The notes under the pieces: model-generated
Told to the model about the DNA's origin: nothing
The model's input: the letters and a program-made list of their open reading frames with translations, nothing else
The model's database searches: none
Shown: in pieces, positions 33,362 through 42,805 of the stretch
How positions within the stretch are numbered: the stretch's first letter is position 1
How the letters are laid out: each line of letters starts with the position of its first letter
Translations under genes and position numbers: made by a program
From: an uncultured Synergistales bacterium
GTDB taxonomy: Bacteria > Synergistota > Synergistia > Synergistales > Aminobacteriaceae
Direction of reading: 5' to 3'
DNA length: 49,163 bases
Assembly (NCBI GenBank): GCA_905233565.1
Contig: CAJOCL010000007.1
Location: forward strand, 36,753 to 85,915

Positions 33362-34621
33362 TTACAGCATACTGACAAGAAGACCGACAAGAAATGTACT
33401 CGGCCCCATTGTAAAGAATAATTCAGGAATTGTTACGCCGATTGAGATTAAAACGCTTGCACCTACGGCAGCTGCGGCCATGAATAAAGAGTCAGTTATA
33501 TTTGAACACGCTATAACCCCTGAAACTTTATCGCCCGCTTCAGTCTGCATTACGGCATAAAGCGGAACTATATACAATCCTCCGCAGAATGCAATCATGA
33601 AAAGGCAGACTGTAATCATGAAATTTTCGGGGCGCGTGAAAAATTCCCAAGCTCCTATAATCGGCGTACCTTCAGGAACCGGCGGTCTGCTGCTCACGTA
33701 CCATAAAAGAAGGCTTGACAACGCTATTCCGTAAGCTGCTGAAGGAACGTATTTAGATGTAACTTTGCCTTTTAAGAGGCTGTCGCAGAACATTGAGCCA
33801 ATACCGATACCGCATGAGAATATTGCAAGGAACGATGTTGCAACGCTCTCGTCAGCACCTAAAATCATTCTTGAATACGTCGGGAACTGTGCGAGGAACA
33901 CTGAACCTACAAGCCAGAACCACGAAATCGCAAGCATTGAACCGAATACGCGCCTCATCGGGTAAACTTCCCTGAACATCTCGGCAGTTCTATGAATAAT
34001 CCTGAATGATACTGTCCTGGTTTCGTCAATCGGCTTTGTAGGAGGTATGAACATGCTGAAGAACCAGCCTAACGCCGCTATCGTTACGGCAAGACCGCCG
34101 ACCCAGAATATCCCGTTTTCCTTCAGTATCATCAATCCGCCCGCTATTGTTCCCGTCAGAATTGCTAAATATGTTCCCATTTGAATTAACCCGTTTCCCG
34201 CGATTAACTCATCTTCTTTCAGGTGCTGAGGGAGAATGCTGTACTTTGCAGGCGAAAAGAAGGCCGACTGCGCACCCATTAAGAATAATACGGCCATGAG
34301 TAACCAGACATTCCCGAGCCAGAAGCCGAGAGCTGCACCGGACATTATGACTATTTCGGCAAATTTTACCCAGCGCATCAAAGTTGAACGGTCGTACTTG
34401 TCTGCAAGATCGCTCGCTGTCGGGGCAAATATGAAAAACGGCAGAATAAATATTCCTGCTGCCGCATTAACAAGTATTCTTGAGTCAACCCCCGCAGCAT
34501 CTCCCAGTCTGTAAGTTATCAGCATCATTAACGAACTCTTGAAAAAGTTATCGTTAAACGCTCCGAGAAACTGCGTTAAAAACAGCGGCATAAACCTTCG
34601 TACAAATAATAATTTCAACAT
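33362..34621 (-). CDS. MFS transporter, LplT/Aas-like (lysophospholipid transporter type)
   Basis: Inner-membrane protein of 419 residues with about 12 helices. The opening FMPLFLTQFLGAFNDNFFKSSLMMLITYR matches the LplT family and the MFS half of Aas fusions, which flip lysophospholipids across the inner membrane for re-acylation. DLADKYDRSTLMRWVKFAEI is the MFS loop 2-3 motif, and GAQSAFFSPAKYSILPQHL is a second family motif. No acyltransferase or acyl-ACP synthetase domain is fused or adjacent, so the substrate is not certain. The start codon directly follows the cysS stop on the minus strand, so it is probably co-transcribed with cysS. Confidence 0.8.
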   Translation of the reverse strand: MLKLLFVRRFMPLFLTQFLGAFNDNFFKSSLMMLITYRLGDAAGVDSRILVNAAAGIFILPFFIFAPTASDLADKYDRSTLMRWVKFAEIVIMSGAALGFWLGNVWLLMAVLFLMGAQSAFFSPAKYSILPQHLKEDELIAGNGLIQMGTYLAILTGTIAGGLMILKENGIFWVGGLAVTIAALGWFFSMFIPPTKPIDETRTVSFRIIHRTAEMFREVYPMRRVFGSMLAISWFWLVGSVFLAQFPTYSRMILGADESVATSFLAIFSCGIGIGSMFCDSLLKGKVTSKYVPSAAYGIALSSLLLWYVSSRPPVPEGTPIIGAWEFFTRPENFMITVCLFMIAFCGGLYIVPLYAVMQTEAGDKVSGVIACSNITDSLFMAAAAVGASVLISIGVTIPELFFTMGPSTFLVGLLVSML

Positions 34622-36052
34622 TTACAATTCACGCTTCCATTTCGTACCCTGCGGCGTATCTTCCAGAACGATTCCCCGCGCTTTAAGTTCGCTGCGTATT
34701 TCGTCCGAACGTGCAAAATTCTTTGCTTTCCTTGCCTCTGAACGTTCCTTAATTAAACGCTCAATCTCTGCCGCTTCTTCGTCATGTTCCGTTTCTGCGT
34801 CATCACTGCCGATAATGCCTAAAATTTCATCGTATTCATTGAGAGCATTTTTTGACATCGTAAAGAAATCTTCGGGGAGTGATTCATTTTCCTTCAGGCT
34901 CGTATTAATCAGATAGACGACATCGAATAATACCCCCATTGCTGCAGCCGTATTAAAATCGTCGTTCATGGCCTCAGAAAATTTAGCGTGTAAATCGTCA
35001 AGTTCAGACTTGAATTTATCCACGTAAAAATCTGAATTGTTATCTCTTCTTGTTTTTGCGGCGAAATCCAAATCACTCCTGCAGTTCCGTAATCTTTCAA
35101 CGCCCGCTGCTGCCTGTTCGAGAGATTCAGGGGTGAAATTAATCGGGCTTCTGTAATGTGCGCTCAGCATGAAAAATCTTATTGCTAACGGCGGATATTT
35201 CTTTAACGCTTCACGGGCAGTAACGAAATTTCCAAGTGATTTTGCCATTTTTTCACTGTCGATTAACAGAAATCCATTATGCAGCCAGTAATTTACAAAC
35301 GGTTTTCCCGTTCCTGACGCTGCCTCGCTCTGTGCTGCCTCGTTCTCATGATGAGGGAACATTAAATCCACACCGCCCGAATGAATATCAATATTATCTC
35401 CGAGATATTTTGATGACATCGCAGAGCATTCAATATGCCAGCCGGGCCGCCCCATTCCCCAGGGACTTGGCCATGAAGGTTCGCCGGGCTTTTCAGCTTT
35501 CCAGAGTGCAAAATCTAACGGATCTCTTTTCTTTTCACCCGGTTCAATCCTTGCACCTGCTTCCAAGTCTTCAAGATTCTGCTTGCACAGTGATCCGTAT
35601 TTAGGCCAGCTCCTGATATCGAAATATACATCGCCTTCTGAAACGTAAGCGTGTCCGTTGTCGATTATGCGCTGAATTGTGCTGATGATTTCCGGAATAT
35701 GCTCGGTTGCTCTTGGCGCAACGTCAGGCCGTCTTATTCCCAGAGCGTCAGCATCTTTGTTGTATTCGGCGATAAATCGTTCCGCAAGCTGCTGGACGGT
35801 TATATTCTCCCTGTGTGCGCGGTGTATCATTTTGTCGTCAATGTCGGTGAAGTTCTGCACGAATTTTACGCTGTAACCTTCATGTTCGAGCCAGCGTCTT
35901 AGAACATCAAACACTATGAAAGGCCTTGCGTTCCCTATGTGAAAATAATCGTACACTGTCGGGCCGCATGAATAAAAACTTACATGGCCTTTGTTAATCG
36001 GTGTAAATTTTTCTTTGGTTCTTGTGAGGTCGTTAAATAATACGAGACTCAA
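34622..36052 (-). CDS. cysS: Cysteinyl-tRNA synthetase
   Basis: Charges tRNA-Cys. Class I synthetase, 476 residues. The HIGH-type motif is FHIGNARPF (near residues 37-45) with zinc-binding YSCGPTVYD before it, WHIECSAMS and HHENEAAQSEA supply further zinc ligands, and the KMSKS-type loop reads KMAKSLGNF. The C-terminal DALR and anticodon-binding region ends with LEDTPQGTKWKREL. The start is TTG at 36052, with AAGGAT upstream; an ATG nearby is in another frame. No T-box is seen in the short upstream region. Confidence 0.96.
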   Translation of the reverse strand: MSLVLFNDLTRTKEKFTPINKGHVSFYSCGPTVYDYFHIGNARPFIVFDVLRRWLEHEGYSVKFVQNFTDIDDKMIHRAHRENITVQQLAERFIAEYNKDADALGIRRPDVAPRATEHIPEIISTIQRIIDNGHAYVSEGDVYFDIRSWPKYGSLCKQNLEDLEAGARIEPGEKKRDPLDFALWKAEKPGEPSWPSPWGMGRPGWHIECSAMSSKYLGDNIDIHSGGVDLMFPHHENEAAQSEAASGTGKPFVNYWLHNGFLLIDSEKMAKSLGNFVTAREALKKYPPLAIRFFMLSAHYRSPINFTPESLEQAAAGVERLRNCRSDLDFAAKTRRDNNSDFYVDKFKSELDDLHAKFSEAMNDDFNTAAAMGVLFDVVYLINTSLKENESLPEDFFTMSKNALNEYDEILGIIGSDDAETEHDEEAAEIERLIKERSEARKAKNFARSDEIRSELKARGIVLEDTPQGTKWKREL

Positions 36053-36106
36053 AATATTTCATATCCTTTCAGAAATCCTTTCAGGAAATTAAAATCCTGA
36101 GATTAT

Positions 36107-36133
36107 TTTACACTGTAATAGTGATATTATAAT
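36107..36133 (+). promoter_or_regulatory. Possible promoter for the cyclophilin gene
   Basis: TTTACA (36107-36112) and a perfect TATAAT (36128-36133), but the spacer is 15 bases, shorter than optimal. It lies about 40 bases before the ATG at 36175. Confidence 0.45.
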
Positions 36134-36174
36134 CATCAATTATCAATTATAAAAAGGGAGGATTTATTTTTATA

Positions 36175-36711
36175 ATGTACAAGTTACTATGTGAATTAAT
36201 CGCGTTCGCTCTCGTCTGTTCACCTGCATTTGCTGATGAGGCAGTCAAAAGACCTGTAGCAAAGTTCCAGACATCAATGGGAGATTTCAGGATTGAATTA
36301 TATTCCGATTTAGCCCCCAACACGGTCAAAAACTTCACGGATTTAGCCTCAAAGAATTTCTATGACGGCGTAATCTTCCACCGTGTAATCGACAACTTTA
36401 TGATTCAGGGCGGAGATCCTACCGGCACGGGGCGCGGAGGTCCAGGATACGTTATTCCTGACGAGTTCGGCAAAGGCCTTAAACACAACGCACCCGGCAT
36501 TCTCTCAATGGCAAACGCCGGCCCTGACACAGGCGGTTCACAGTTCTTTATAACCCTCGTTCCTACCCCGTGGCTTGACGGACATCACGCGATTTTCGGC
36601 CATGTCATAGAGGGTATGGATATCGTTGAGGCTATCGGACATGTTAAAACTAACAGGCAGGATAAGCCGGTTGAAGACGTTGTAATAAAGACAATAACCA
36701 TAGAGGAGTAA
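36175..36711 (+). CDS. Exported cyclophilin-type peptidyl-prolyl cis-trans isomerase
   Basis: 178 residues. Signal peptide MYKLLCELIAFALVCSPAFADE indicates the periplasm. The isomerase core includes FQTSMGDFRIELYSDLAPNTVKNF, the catalytic FHRVIDNFMIQGGDPTGTGRGG (Arg in FHRV), and LSMANAGPDTGGSQFFITL and TPWLDGHHAIFGHVIEGMD. It speeds proline isomerisation in exported protein folding. ATG start with AGGGAGG 11-16 bases upstream. The next gene follows after 5 bases. Confidence 0.95.
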   Translation: MYKLLCELIAFALVCSPAFADEAVKRPVAKFQTSMGDFRIELYSDLAPNTVKNFTDLASKNFYDGVIFHRVIDNFMIQGGDPTGTGRGGPGYVIPDEFGKGLKHNAPGILSMANAGPDTGGSQFFITLVPTPWLDGHHAIFGHVIEGMDIVEAIGHVKTNRQDKPVEDVVIKTITIEE

Positions 36712-36716
36712 TAATC

Positions 36717-37676
36717 ATGAACAAAAAAGTATATGTTACGCGCACGCTTCCGACTTACGTAATGAAGACGCTCGGCAATATCTGCGAATATGACGTGAAT
36801 TCTGAAGAGAGGCTCGCAACACGTGAAGAACTTGTAAACGCCGTCAAAAATTACGCGGTTATTATAACAATGCTCAACGACCCTATAGACGCTGATTTAA
36901 TCAGTCAGGCCGGCCCCGATCTGAAATTAATCGCAAATTACGGTGTCGGCTTCAATAATATTGACGTTAAGGCAGCAAATGAAAAGGGAATTTACGTTAC
37001 AAACACCCCTGACGTTCTCACGGATGCTACGGCTGACACGGCTTTTACTCTCATGTTCGCGGCAGCAAGGCGCGTCATCGAGGGCGACTACATAGTACGC
37101 AACGGGACTTTTGAGTGGGCTCCAAAATATATGCTAGGTTATGACATAACAGGCCGGACGGTCGGAGTAATCGGAGCAGGGAGAATAGGCACAAACTTCG
37201 GCATTAAAGCCGCAAGGGGCTTCAACATGAAAGTTTTATATTACAGCCGCAGAAATTCCCTTCATCTTGAATCAGTCGGAGCGCAGAGGGTAGGACTTGA
37301 AGAGCTTCTCGAACGTTCTGACTTCGTAAGTCTTCACCTTCCTCTTACGCCGTCAACAAGGCATTTAATCGGCGCGAATGAACTTGCAAAAATGAAACCT
37401 GACGCAATATTAATCAACACTTCAAGAGGACAGGTTATTGACGAAAAGGCGCTTGCTGACGCTTTGCAAAGACGCGTTATCGCAGGTGCAGGGCTTGACG
37501 TTTACGAGAATGAACCGGAAGTCGAACCGGCTTTGAAGACCCTTCAGAATGTTGTACTGCTTCCTCACGTGGGTACTGCGACATTCGGGACGCGCCGCGA
37601 GATGGGGTTAATGGTAATCAGGAATATTGAGGCAGTTTTTGAAGGGAAAGAACCGCCCCAAATGGTGAGAGTTTAA
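36717..37676 (+). CDS. D-isomer-specific 2-hydroxyacid dehydrogenase (glyoxylate/hydroxypyruvate reductase type)
   Basis: NAD(P)-dependent reductase of 2-oxoacids, 319 residues. NAD site GVIGAGRIG (about residues 150-158) is followed by catalytic Arg in NTSRGQVIDE, Glu in DVYENEP and His in LLPHVGTAT. N-terminal LIANYGVGFNNIDV is the substrate loop. The GVGFNNID loop and overall length resemble GhrB/GyaR-type glyoxylate or hydroxypyruvate reductases. Exact substrate cannot be fixed from sequence. The stop overlaps the nnrD start (TAATG). Confidence 0.92.
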   Translation: MNKKVYVTRTLPTYVMKTLGNICEYDVNSEERLATREELVNAVKNYAVIITMLNDPIDADLISQAGPDLKLIANYGVGFNNIDVKAANEKGIYVTNTPDVLTDATADTAFTLMFAAARRVIEGDYIVRNGTFEWAPKYMLGYDITGRTVGVIGAGRIGTNFGIKAARGFNMKVLYYSRRNSLHLESVGAQRVGLEELLERSDFVSLHLPLTPSTRHLIGANELAKMKPDAILINTSRGQVIDEKALADALQRRVIAGAGLDVYENEPEVEPALKTLQNVVLLPHVGTATFGTRREMGLMVIRNIEAVFEGKEPPQMVRV

Positions 37677-38512
37677 TGAAAGCTGAAGAGTTAAAAAAAT
37701 TACTGCCCCCCCGTCCTGATGACATGCACAAGGGCAACAGAGGCAGATTGTTGATTGCGGGCGGCTCCCTGCGTTATCCGGGCGCCCCTGCACTCAGTGC
37801 GCTTGGAGCTTTGAGGAGCGGTGCAGGTGTAGTTACGCTTCTTTCACTTCAAAGCGTATGCGCTTTATGTGCCTCAAGGCTGCCTGAAGTGATTTACTGC
37901 TTTGATGATGATGCTTTCAGGTGGAAGGAGCTTGCACTCTCACAGAAAAATATTGATGCCTTAGTCATAGGGCCGGGACTTGACAGGAGCGTTGCAGCAG
38001 AGATTTTCACTTCGAGAATGTGGCGCGAATGGCCGGTTAAAATTCTTGTTGACGGGGACGGATTGAACGCGCTTGCTTCGTCAAAAGACAATCTGAAATC
38101 AAGAACTGACGCAGTTTTAACGCCTCATGAGGGCGAGGCGGGCAGGCTGCTCGGAGTTTCGGCTGAAGATATAAGGGCTGACAGACCCGGCGCAGTCCGT
38201 GAACTTTCCGAACGCTGGGGCTGTGTCGTCCTGAAAGGCCATAACACTTTGATTGCGTCAGGCGGAAAATTCGCTGAAATCCCGTACGGGGGGCCTGAAT
38301 TGTCCGTACCTGGTTCGGGCGATGTCCTTTCGGGCTGTATAGGGGCATTTCTTGCGGGCGGCCTTGATGCTTTTGATGCTGCTGTTCTTGGTGCCTCAGT
38401 TCACGGGATTGCAGGGGGCTTGCTTGCGCGTGAAGGTGTTGACGGCGTATTGGCTTCTGACATTGCAAACACTCTCCGCAAAGTCATTCACGGATTGAGA
38501 GCGGGAAAATGA
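37676..38512 (+). CDS. nnrD: ADP-dependent (S)-NAD(P)H-hydrate dehydratase
   Basis: Repairs hydrated NADH and NADPH. 278 residues, ribokinase-like fold. KGNRGRLLIAGGSLRYPGAPALSA opens the domain. Other motifs are VIGPGLDRS, ILVDGDGLNAL, LTPHEGEAGRLLG, KGHNTLIASGG and VPGSGDVLSGCIGAFLAGG with the catalytic Asp. The epimerase domain (NnrE), which is fused in E. coli-type proteins, is absent, so NnrE would have to be a separate gene elsewhere. It is followed by a small membrane protein and tsaE, a common nnrD neighbour. Confidence 0.94.
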   Translation: MKAEELKKLLPPRPDDMHKGNRGRLLIAGGSLRYPGAPALSALGALRSGAGVVTLLSLQSVCALCASRLPEVIYCFDDDAFRWKELALSQKNIDALVIGPGLDRSVAAEIFTSRMWREWPVKILVDGDGLNALASSKDNLKSRTDAVLTPHEGEAGRLLGVSAEDIRADRPGAVRELSERWGCVVLKGHNTLIASGGKFAEIPYGGPELSVPGSGDVLSGCIGAFLAGGLDAFDAAVLGASVHGIAGGLLAREGVDGVLASDIANTLRKVIHGLRAGK

Positions 38513-38775
38513 CGGAATTAAAAACTCATCGTAAGCGCGTAGACTGGGACGCGGAAATTGAAAAAACCGAAAAAATACGGCGTAAAGGTCTGTTCATGAG
38601 CGTTTTGAGTTTCGGAATGGCAATAGCTTTCATATTCGGAATGAGCCGTTCAACGGGTGCAGATATTGAAATTCCGAGAACGGTTCTTTTTGCCGTTATA
38701 TTCTGCGTCTCATGCGTAATATTCAGGGCAGTTGTCAAACACAGGGCGGAAAAGCGGAATCAGCAGAAAAAATGA
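38509..38775 (+). CDS. Small two-helix membrane protein, unknown function
   Basis: 88 residues. A charged N-terminus (TELKTHRKRVDWDAEIEKTEKIRRK) is followed by two hydrophobic helices (about residues 28-44 and 58-74) and a basic tail. Not recognised. It overlaps nnrD by ATGA at its start and tsaE by ATGA at its end, so it is tightly coupled in the operon and is likely a real gene. A cytoplasmic-facing N- and C-terminus fits the positive-inside rule. Confidence 0.8.
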   Translation: MTELKTHRKRVDWDAEIEKTEKIRRKGLFMSVLSFGMAIAFIFGMSRSTGADIEIPRTVLFAVIFCVSCVIFRAVVKHRAEKRNQQKK

Positions 38776-39221
38776 TATATATTTCACATTCTGAAGATGA
38801 CACGGGGAATTTAGGCCGTTCGCTAGGAAAGGCTTTAATTTCGGGAGTTACTGTGCTGCTTTACGGCGATTTAGGATCCGGGAAAACCGTTTTAGTTCGC
38901 GGAGTCTGTGAATTTTTCGGGATTTCAGGAGTCAGAAGCCCTTCTTTCACGCTGATTAACGAGTATGAGACGAAATCAGGAAATTATATAATTCATGCCG
39001 ATTTGTACAGGCTTGACCCTGAAAGCGTTTATGCAATCGGCCTTGAGGAGTACGCTGGGGCAGATGATACCATTCTTTTTGTTGAATGGCCTGAACGCTG
39101 GGAAAATCCGCCGTCTGATAACGTTATAAAAGTATATTTTCAGGCACTTAACGAAAATGAACGCGAGATTAAAATTTTTGCTGACGGTTTGAAGGCTCAG
39201 GAGGTGTTAAACAGTTTATGA
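38772..39221 (+). CDS. tsaE: tRNA threonylcarbamoyladenosine biosynthesis ATPase TsaE
   Basis: ATPase needed with TsaB and TsaD to make t6A37 in ANN-decoding tRNAs. 149 residues from ATG 38772, which overlaps the preceding stop; an extension to 38712 would lie in the previous gene. Walker A GDLGSGKT (about residues 33-40), RSPSFTLINEY, HADLYRLD and EWPERW are all typical. Followed by tsaB with a 4-base overlap. tsaD and tsaC are not in the window. Confidence 0.95.
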   Translation: MIYISHSEDDTGNLGRSLGKALISGVTVLLYGDLGSGKTVLVRGVCEFFGISGVRSPSFTLINEYETKSGNYIIHADLYRLDPESVYAIGLEEYAGADDTILFVEWPERWENPPSDNVIKVYFQALNENEREIKIFADGLKAQEVLNSL

Positions 39222-39844
39222 ATATGCTTGCTGTTGACTGCTGTTTGAAATTAACGGGTACTGCCCTGATGACTGACGGAAAAATAATGGCTCAGATACA
39301 GGGTGATTTAGGCCGCAAACAAAGCTCCGAACTTCCTAAAATGTCAGAAAAAGTTTTGAAATCAGCAAATTTGACATGGCCTGAACTTGATTATATAGCT
39401 CTGACTAACGGGCCGGGTTATTTCACCGGTATACGTGTCGGGGCTGCTTACGCGTCGGGGCTTGCTTACGCGTCAGGAGCTGAGATTATCCCGATTTCAA
39501 CACTTGAGTTACTTCCTTTTACGTTCAGAAAAAATCATGATGTAAAAAAAATATTAACGCTTATATATGCAGGTCACGGCTTTGTATACGCGTCATGTGA
39601 TAAATTTCTTGAGGCCGGAGAATATTCGCATTCTCAGATTCTTTCATGGCTTTCTGAAAATCAGGATGCCGTTGCAATTTCAGATGATCCAGAGCGTACG
39701 GGACTTAATATTGATATTTTCGCCGTAAAACCTGATATATTATCATTATGTGAAATTGCACATAAAAATATTGACCGTGCAATAAGTCCTATGGAGCTAA
39801 AAATTTCGTACTACCGCGCCCCTCAAGGTGCAGAAGGGAGATAA
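39218..39844 (+). CDS. tsaB: tRNA threonylcarbamoyladenosine biosynthesis protein TsaB
   Basis: Scaffold partner of TsaD in t6A synthesis, 208 residues. MLAVDCCLKLTGTALM is the ASKHA-fold opening, and TNGPGYFTGIRVGAAYASGLAYASG is the diagnostic GPGSFTG-like motif. PISTLELL follows. The start overlaps tsaE by ATGA. The C-terminal half is divergent, as is usual in this family. Confidence 0.93.
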   Translation: MNMLAVDCCLKLTGTALMTDGKIMAQIQGDLGRKQSSELPKMSEKVLKSANLTWPELDYIALTNGPGYFTGIRVGAAYASGLAYASGAEIIPISTLELLPFTFRKNHDVKKILTLIYAGHGFVYASCDKFLEAGEYSHSQILSWLSENQDAVAISDDPERTGLNIDIFAVKPDILSLCEIAHKNIDRAISPMELKISYYRAPQGAEGR

Positions 39845-39853
39845 TAAAAAATT

Positions 39854-40381
39854 ATGAATGCTGCTTTTATTGTTGATGCTGTTCTTGGAATAATCCTCAT
39901 ATTCTTTTTATACAGGGGATTAGTAAACGGATTTTCAGGTGAAATTATTGGCCTTGTAGGCTTCTTTGTCAGTACGTTCTGCGCTTGGAAATTCGTGGAT
40001 CCTGCCGTTGAAATCGCATCGAGATACATCAATGACCCGGCTTTTGACAGGACTATATTGTCGCTGGCCTGTGCGGTTGGAATATTTTTCACCGTCCAGA
40101 TCATATTTGCAATAATAGGCTTCATTTTGTCATATCTCGTTAAAGTAACTCAGCTTTCACTGTCTGACCACATATGCGGAATGTTAATCGGTTTCCTGAA
40201 GACCTGCTTTATAACGATAGTAATCTATGCTATTCTCTCATCGTTCCATAACATAATCCCCACTGAGTGGATGGAAGAAAGCTGGTTTATGAAGGGAGCT
40301 TCTTATGTTTGGCCGCATATAAGGGATCTGCTTCAGAAAAACGGGATAATTGATTTCACTGCGCTAACGGGCGGAATGTAA
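39854..40381 (+). CDS. CvpA family membrane protein
   Basis: 175 residues with four predicted helices (about residues 5-22, 31-50, 66-88 and 103-125). FIVDAVLGIILIFFLYRGLVNGFSGEIIGLVGFF is the CvpA/colicin V production signature with the conserved R-G...G. CvpA supports envelope integrity and colicin V export in E. coli. It is a frequent neighbour of mutS2, as here: the stop is directly followed by the mutS2 ATG. Confidence 0.9.
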   Translation: MNAAFIVDAVLGIILIFFLYRGLVNGFSGEIIGLVGFFVSTFCAWKFVDPAVEIASRYINDPAFDRTILSLACAVGIFFTVQIIFAIIGFILSYLVKVTQLSLSDHICGMLIGFLKTCFITIVIYAILSSFHNIIPTEWMEESWFMKGASYVWPHIRDLLQKNGIIDFTALTGGM

Positions 40382-42739
40382 ATGTTAATATCAGAAAGCG
40401 TAAGAGAGATTTTAGAACTTGATAAAAATCTGCTCCCCTTCCGTGAAAAATTGAGAGGCGGTTTAGGGGAGTTATTTTTGTCATCGTTAAAACCTGCTGA
40501 AGACTTCAAAACTCTCAAAGAACGTGAAAAATTACTCCGTGAATGGCTTGATTTGACCGATCATAACGGAGAATTTCAATTTAATGCTGGATTGGAAGCG
40601 GTTTCGCCGATGTTCGGGAACGCAAAGAAGAGCGGCATTCTTTCGGGCGAGGAGTTATTGAAAGTAAGGGCAGTTCTTCAATGCGCGAGGCACATACGCG
40701 AGGGATTGGCCGAAAAGACGGTTAATTATTCCGCCGTTGACAATTTAAGACGGGGGATAAGGGATTTTCTGCCCGAAATTGAAGCGTTGAATGTCATTGA
40801 TGATTACGGAAGACTGAACGACAACGCCTCGCCGAAACTCGCAAATATACGCGCCGAACTTGAGAGCCTGAAGAAAACGGGGCGGAGATTATCCCAGAAA
40901 CTCTTTGAGGACCCGGATATAACTAATATGCTTCAGGAAAGATCGCTTTCATGGAGGGAAGGAAGATTTCTTGTCTTAGTAAGGCAGGAATATATAAACA
41001 GATTTCCCGGCCTTGCCGTTGAACGTTCGGCATCGGGAAATTCAGTTTACATGGAACCAAAATCATTATCACGCGTGAACAATGATTTAATCATAAAGAC
41101 AAAAGATGAGCAGGACGAAGAACGTATCATACTTTTGACGCTAACAAGAAATATTTTATCCCGTGAAAACGCAATAATAAACGCTGAAAGAATAATAGGA
41201 ACTTTTGACCTTCTCTGCGCCTGTGATGATTTAATACGTAATAATCACTGGGTGATTCCTGAGCTTACGGCAAAAAATTTTTTCAGGTTCATTGACGCAA
41301 GACACCCCATGTTACGCGACAAGGCCGTACCAGTAACGTTTGAATGCGGCGAAAAGTTCAGCACTCTTGTGATTACGGGATCGAACACTGGCGGAAAGAC
41401 CGTTACATTAAAAACCGCAGGAGTTTTAACCGCTGTTGCATGGCTGGGGCTGCCGTTACCGGCAAGAGACGGAACTGTAATCGGAACTTTTGACGCGATT
41501 TATGAGGATATAGGGGACGAGCAGAGTATCGAGCAAAATTTATCAACTTTCAGCTCACATCTTCAGAAGATCATATACATTCTGAAAAATGCAAAGCCGT
41601 CTTCACTTGTTCTTCTTGACGAGTTAGGGGCGGGAACTGATCCTCATGAAGGGGCGGCGTTAGGCGTTGCGATATTGCAGACGCTCAAAGAAATGGGCTG
41701 CGTTACGCTCGCAACAACACATCACAACCCGATAAAGCAATATGCCCTGACATCAGAAGGCGTTGAGACTGCAAGCATGGAATTTGACATTCAGAAATTG
41801 CGGCCTACATACAGGCTTTTAATGGGAATACCCGGAAGGAGCAGCGCACTTTTAATCGCCAAACGTTACGGAATGCCCGAAAATGTTCTTAAACTTGCTC
41901 AGGGTGAGTTAGACAGTCGCGAAATTACGGCAGAGGACATAATGAGCGAATTAAACGAACGCAAGGCAGCTTTAGACACTGCGGAACATGAAGTAAAATC
42001 GGCCATGAAAGAGGCTGAAGACCTGAAGAAAGCGTATCAGAGCCGTGTTAAGGAAATTGATTATCAGAGAGATAAAATCATGCAGGCTGCTGACAGGAAG
42101 GCCGAAAAGTTCATAGCTCAGGCAGAAGAGACTTCAAAGGACATAATACGGAGCATGGAGGAGGCAGCGAGGGACATAGCAAGAAAAGGTTACAACGTAA
42201 AACGCAGGGAATTAAAGACACTTCGGGGAGTTATTGACAAGAGACACCAGAAAAGGACTGAGCGCGAAATCGAAAACAGCCCCAAGCCTTTTGAGCCAAA
42301 AGTCGGAGTTACGGCAATGGTTGCAGGAAGCGGACTTGTAGGAATAATAAACGAAATCAGGAACGGACGCGCTTACATGACCGCAGGGCCGATGACTGTT
42401 GATGTTCCTTTGAGCCAGTTAATAGCCACCGACAAAAAAGCTCAGGTTGCTACACCTCCGCAGGATACAACGAAACTTCCGAGACCTGAGAGTGTCCCTT
42501 CGTCAATAATGGTTCGGGGAATGCTCGTCGCTGAAGCAATGCCGCTCGTTGAAAATTATCTGGATAAGGCGTACAGGTCAAATCATTCTGTAGTTACGAT
42601 AATTCACGGAAGGGGCGAGGGGATTTTGAGAAGGGAAGTACATTCGCTTTGCTCAAGACTGAGTTATGTTAAAAGCTACAGGCTCGGCGTTGAGGGAGAG
42701 GGCGGTTACGGAGTTACTATAGTTGAATTTAAGCAGTAA
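40382..42739 (+). CDS. mutS2: Endonuclease MutS2 / ribosome-splitting factor
   Basis: 785 residues. MutS-type ATPase domain with Walker A GSNTGGKTVTLK (about residues 334-345), Walker B SSLVLLDELGAGTDPHEG and H-loop TLATTHHNPIK. A long coiled coil follows (about 515-640), then a KOW-like region and a C-terminal Smr domain with HGRGEGILRREV. The first Smr motif, usually LDLRG, reads IMVRG here. MutS2 suppresses recombination in some bacteria and, as RqcU, splits collided ribosomes in others. N-terminal mismatch domains of MutS are absent, as expected. Confidence 0.95.
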   Translation: MLISESVREILELDKNLLPFREKLRGGLGELFLSSLKPAEDFKTLKEREKLLREWLDLTDHNGEFQFNAGLEAVSPMFGNAKKSGILSGEELLKVRAVLQCARHIREGLAEKTVNYSAVDNLRRGIRDFLPEIEALNVIDDYGRLNDNASPKLANIRAELESLKKTGRRLSQKLFEDPDITNMLQERSLSWREGRFLVLVRQEYINRFPGLAVERSASGNSVYMEPKSLSRVNNDLIIKTKDEQDEERIILLTLTRNILSRENAIINAERIIGTFDLLCACDDLIRNNHWVIPELTAKNFFRFIDARHPMLRDKAVPVTFECGEKFSTLVITGSNTGGKTVTLKTAGVLTAVAWLGLPLPARDGTVIGTFDAIYEDIGDEQSIEQNLSTFSSHLQKIIYILKNAKPSSLVLLDELGAGTDPHEGAALGVAILQTLKEMGCVTLATTHHNPIKQYALTSEGVETASMEFDIQKLRPTYRLLMGIPGRSSALLIAKRYGMPENVLKLAQGELDSREITAEDIMSELNERKAALDTAEHEVKSAMKEAEDLKKAYQSRVKEIDYQRDKIMQAADRKAEKFIAQAEETSKDIIRSMEEAARDIARKGYNVKRRELKTLRGVIDKRHQKRTEREIENSPKPFEPKVGVTAMVAGSGLVGIINEIRNGRAYMTAGPMTVDVPLSQLIATDKKAQVATPPQDTTKLPRPESVPSSIMVRGMLVAEAMPLVENYLDKAYRSNHSVVTIIHGRGEGILRREVHSLCSRLSYVKSYRLGVEGEGGYGVTIVEFKQ

Positions 42740-42805
42740 ATCTATATTATAATTATTCATTCCATAAAACTTGAATTAATCAATTAAAAAGGAGAGATAA
42801 GTTAA

